From positions 513,992 through 534,018 of the forward strand of contig BJOX01000005.1 of the NCBI GenBank assembly GCA_009731375.1: 20,027 nt of DNA, read 5' to 3'. This document shows, piece after piece, positions 17,523 to 20,027 of the stretch (position 1 is the first letter of the stretch; every line of letters begins with the position of its first letter). The notes under the pieces were generated by a model that was given only the letters and a program-made list of their open reading frames with translations, did not search any database and was not told where the DNA came from. The stretch comes from Paulinella micropora (lineage: Eukaryota; Cercozoa; Imbricatea; Euglyphida). A program made the translations under genes and the position numbers.

Positions 17523-18285
17523 NNNNNNNNNNNNNNNNNNNNNNNNNNNNNNNNNNNNNNNNNNNNNNNNNNNNNNNNNNNNNNNNNNNNNNNNNNNNNN
17601 NNNNNNNNNNNNNNNNNNNNNNNNNNNNNNNNNNNNNNNNNNNNNNNNNNNNNNNNNNNNNNNNNNNNNNNNNNNNNNNNNNNNNNNNNNNNNNNNNNNN
17701 NNNNNNNNNNNNNNNNNNNNNNNNNNNNNNNNNNNNNNNNNNNNNNNNNNNNNNNNNNNNNNNNNNNNNNNNNNNNNNNNNNNNNNNNNNNNNNNNNNNN
17801 NNNNNNNNNNNNNNNNNNNNNNNNNNNNNNNNNNNNNNNNNNNNNNNNNNNNNNNNNNNNNNNNNNNNNNNNNNNNNNNNNNNNNNNNNNNNNNNNNNNN
17901 NNNNNNNNNNNNNNNNNNNNNNNNNNNNNNNNNNNNNNNNNNNNNNNNNNNNNNNNNNNNNNNNNNNNNNNNNNNNNNNNNNNNNNNNNNNNNNNNNNNN
18001 NNNNNNNNNNNNNNNNNNNNNNNNNNNNNNNNNNNNNNNNNNNNNNNNNNNNNNNNNNNNNNNNNNNNNNNNNNNNNNNNNNNNNNNNNNNNNNNNNNNN
18101 NNNNNNNNNNNNNNNNNNNNNNNNNNNNNNNNNNNNNNNNNNNNNNNNNNNNNNNNNNNNNNNNNNNNNNNNNNNNNNNNNNNNNNNNNNNNNNNNNNNN
18201 NNNNNNNNNNNNNNNNNNNNNNNNNNNNNNNNNNNNNNNNNNNNNNNNNNNNNNNNNNNNNNNNNNNNNNNNNNNNNNNNNNNNN
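17523..18285. other. Assembly gap (763 N)
   Basis: Run of N beginning inside the LINE coding fragment and ending in (ATCT)n. If the size is real, it is large enough for the RLE domain and a 3' UTR like that at 9101-9814. Confidence 0.99.
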
Positions 18286-18327
<42 letters not shown>

Positions 18328-18361
18328 GTCTATCTGTCTGTCTGTCTGTCTGTCTATCTGC

Positions 18362-18401
<40 letters not shown>

Positions 18402-18546
18402 GTATCTATCTATCTATCCATCTATCCATCCATGCATCCATCTATCTATCTATCTATCTATCTATCTTATCTATCTATCCATAATATAGGGTGTTAAAGC
18501 CAAATAAACCCAAGTCTGCCAGCTGCTCCAATCTGCTATCGTACGT

Positions 18547-18630
<84 letters not shown>

Positions 18631-18691
18631 CCTACCTACCTACCTACCTACCTACCTACCTACCTACCTATCTACCTACCTACCTACCTAC

Positions 18692-18726
<35 letters not shown>

Positions 18727-18771
18727 ACATAAACCCATGTCTGCCAGCTGCTCGAATCTCTTAGCGTAACT

Positions 18772-18815
<44 letters not shown>

Positions 18816-18852
18816 CCTATCTACCTATCTACCTACCTACCTACCTACCTAC

Positions 18853-18946
<94 letters not shown>

Positions 18947-19002
18947 ATATCTATCTTACATAAACCCAAGTCTCCCAGCTGCTCGAATCTGCAAGAGTAA
19001 GT

Positions 19003-19060
<58 letters not shown>

Positions 19061-19123
19061 CATCTATCTATCTACCTATCTACCTATCTACCTACCTACC
19101 TACCTACCTACCTACCTACCTAC

Positions 19124-19160
<37 letters not shown>
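18286..19160 (+). repeat. (ATCT)n with C-unit array part 2
   Basis: C units at about 18483-18549, 18727-18773 and 18957-19003. These carry a longer version that adds AGCTGCTCGAATCT and a variable GTAAGTTC-like end. The second and third lack the ATATAGGGT half. Spacers are ATCT with GTCT, CATC and ACCT blocks. Confidence 0.88.
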
Positions 19161-19161
<1 letters not shown>

Positions 19162-19335
19162 CGGAATAAAACCCACAGTGCTCTGTCGGTTTATACTAGA
19201 CTGTCGAACAGTCTCGAAACTCCATCTGCTTACTGGGCCCTCTGTAATGGAGGTGGGAGCTCGTTCTGCAAGGGGCGCTTTATGGAACGAGCCCTGGCCC
19301 CGCCTGGTACTAGGGAGCTTTGGTATTGCCTGTAT
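19161..19335 (+). mobile_element. A repeat copy 6, 5'-truncated, ends at a gap
   Basis: Starts CGGAATAAAACCCACAG directly after (ATCT)n, about 170 bases into the longest copy, and matches copy 5 to the gap, including its GCGCTTTATGG. Confidence 0.92.
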
Positions 19336-19528
19336 NNNNNNNNNNNNNNNNNNNNNNNNNNNNNNNNNNNNNNNNNNNNNNNNNNNNNNNNNNNNNNNNN
19401 NNNNNNNNNNNNNNNNNNNNNNNNNNNNNNNNNNNNNNNNNNNNNNNNNNNNNNNNNNNNNNNNNNNNNNNNNNNNNNNNNNNNNNNNNNNNNNNNNNNN
19501 NNNNNNNNNNNNNNNNNNNNNNNNNNNN
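19336..19528. other. Assembly gap (193 N)
   Basis: Run of N inside A copy 6. Confidence 0.99.

Positions 19529-20027
<499 letters not shown>

Noticed and set aside
16622-19003. CRISPR-like array (C units separated by spacers)
   Set aside because: Spacers are microsatellite, not unique, with very unequal lengths, and the context is eukaryotic.

Overview
This is a eukaryotic, microsatellite-dominated, fragmentary genomic region with no intact host gene that I can support. By eye more than half of the sequenced bases are tetranucleotide arrays, mainly (ATCT)n, which is the complement of (GATA)n, plus GTCT, ACCT and CCATC variants, (ACAT)n/(TATG)n, (TA)n and (CT)n/(GA)n. Seven N gaps total about 1.86 kb. 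The LINE proteins are of a type common in invertebrate and other metazoan genomes, so an animal, probably an invertebrate, is the best guess. The species cannot be named from sequence alone.

Layout. 1-735: ATCT/GTCT/ACCT arrays. 736-1200: five short units (F) separated by (TA)n. 1200-3060: long (ACAT)n, then a strand switch to (TATG)n. 3172-4905: a complex island of about 1.4 kb built from inverted copies of one repeat (D), holding a decayed Tc1/mariner transposase C-terminus on the minus strand. 4856-6470: I units with (TA)n, then (TATG)n and GGAT-type repeats. 6474-6680: first copy of dispersed repeat A. 7178-7950: a higher-order microsatellite. 8012-8149: A copy on the minus strand. 9101-9814: 3' end of an R2-type non-LTR retrotransposon (RLE endonuclease domain plus 3' UTR). 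10075-11094: two A copies. 11199-11729 and 13165-13855: internally deleted derivatives of a LINE with the same 3' end. 12892-12997: a perfect 106-bp palindrome. 16121-16462 and 19161-19335: further A copies. 16622-19003: a series of short C units in (ATCT)n. 17185-17522: CCHC and RHD part of an R2-type LINE protein.

What ties the window together is the 3' end of its repeats. Families A (non-coding), B (LINE and its deletion derivatives) and D otherwise differ, yet all end in CTCATCT followed by (ATCT)n, each with a potential hairpin just upstream. Several copies of A and B are cut at different 5' points while keeping the same 3' end, the signature of target-primed reverse transcription. I infer a retrotransposition system in which an RLE-type LINE and non-autonomous partners share a microsatellite 3' end and sit in (ATCT)n, either because the tail seeds the array, because (ATCT)n is the target, or both. 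Nearly all long open frames here (YLSI, YIHT, MYVC repeats) are translated microsatellite and are not annotated as genes.
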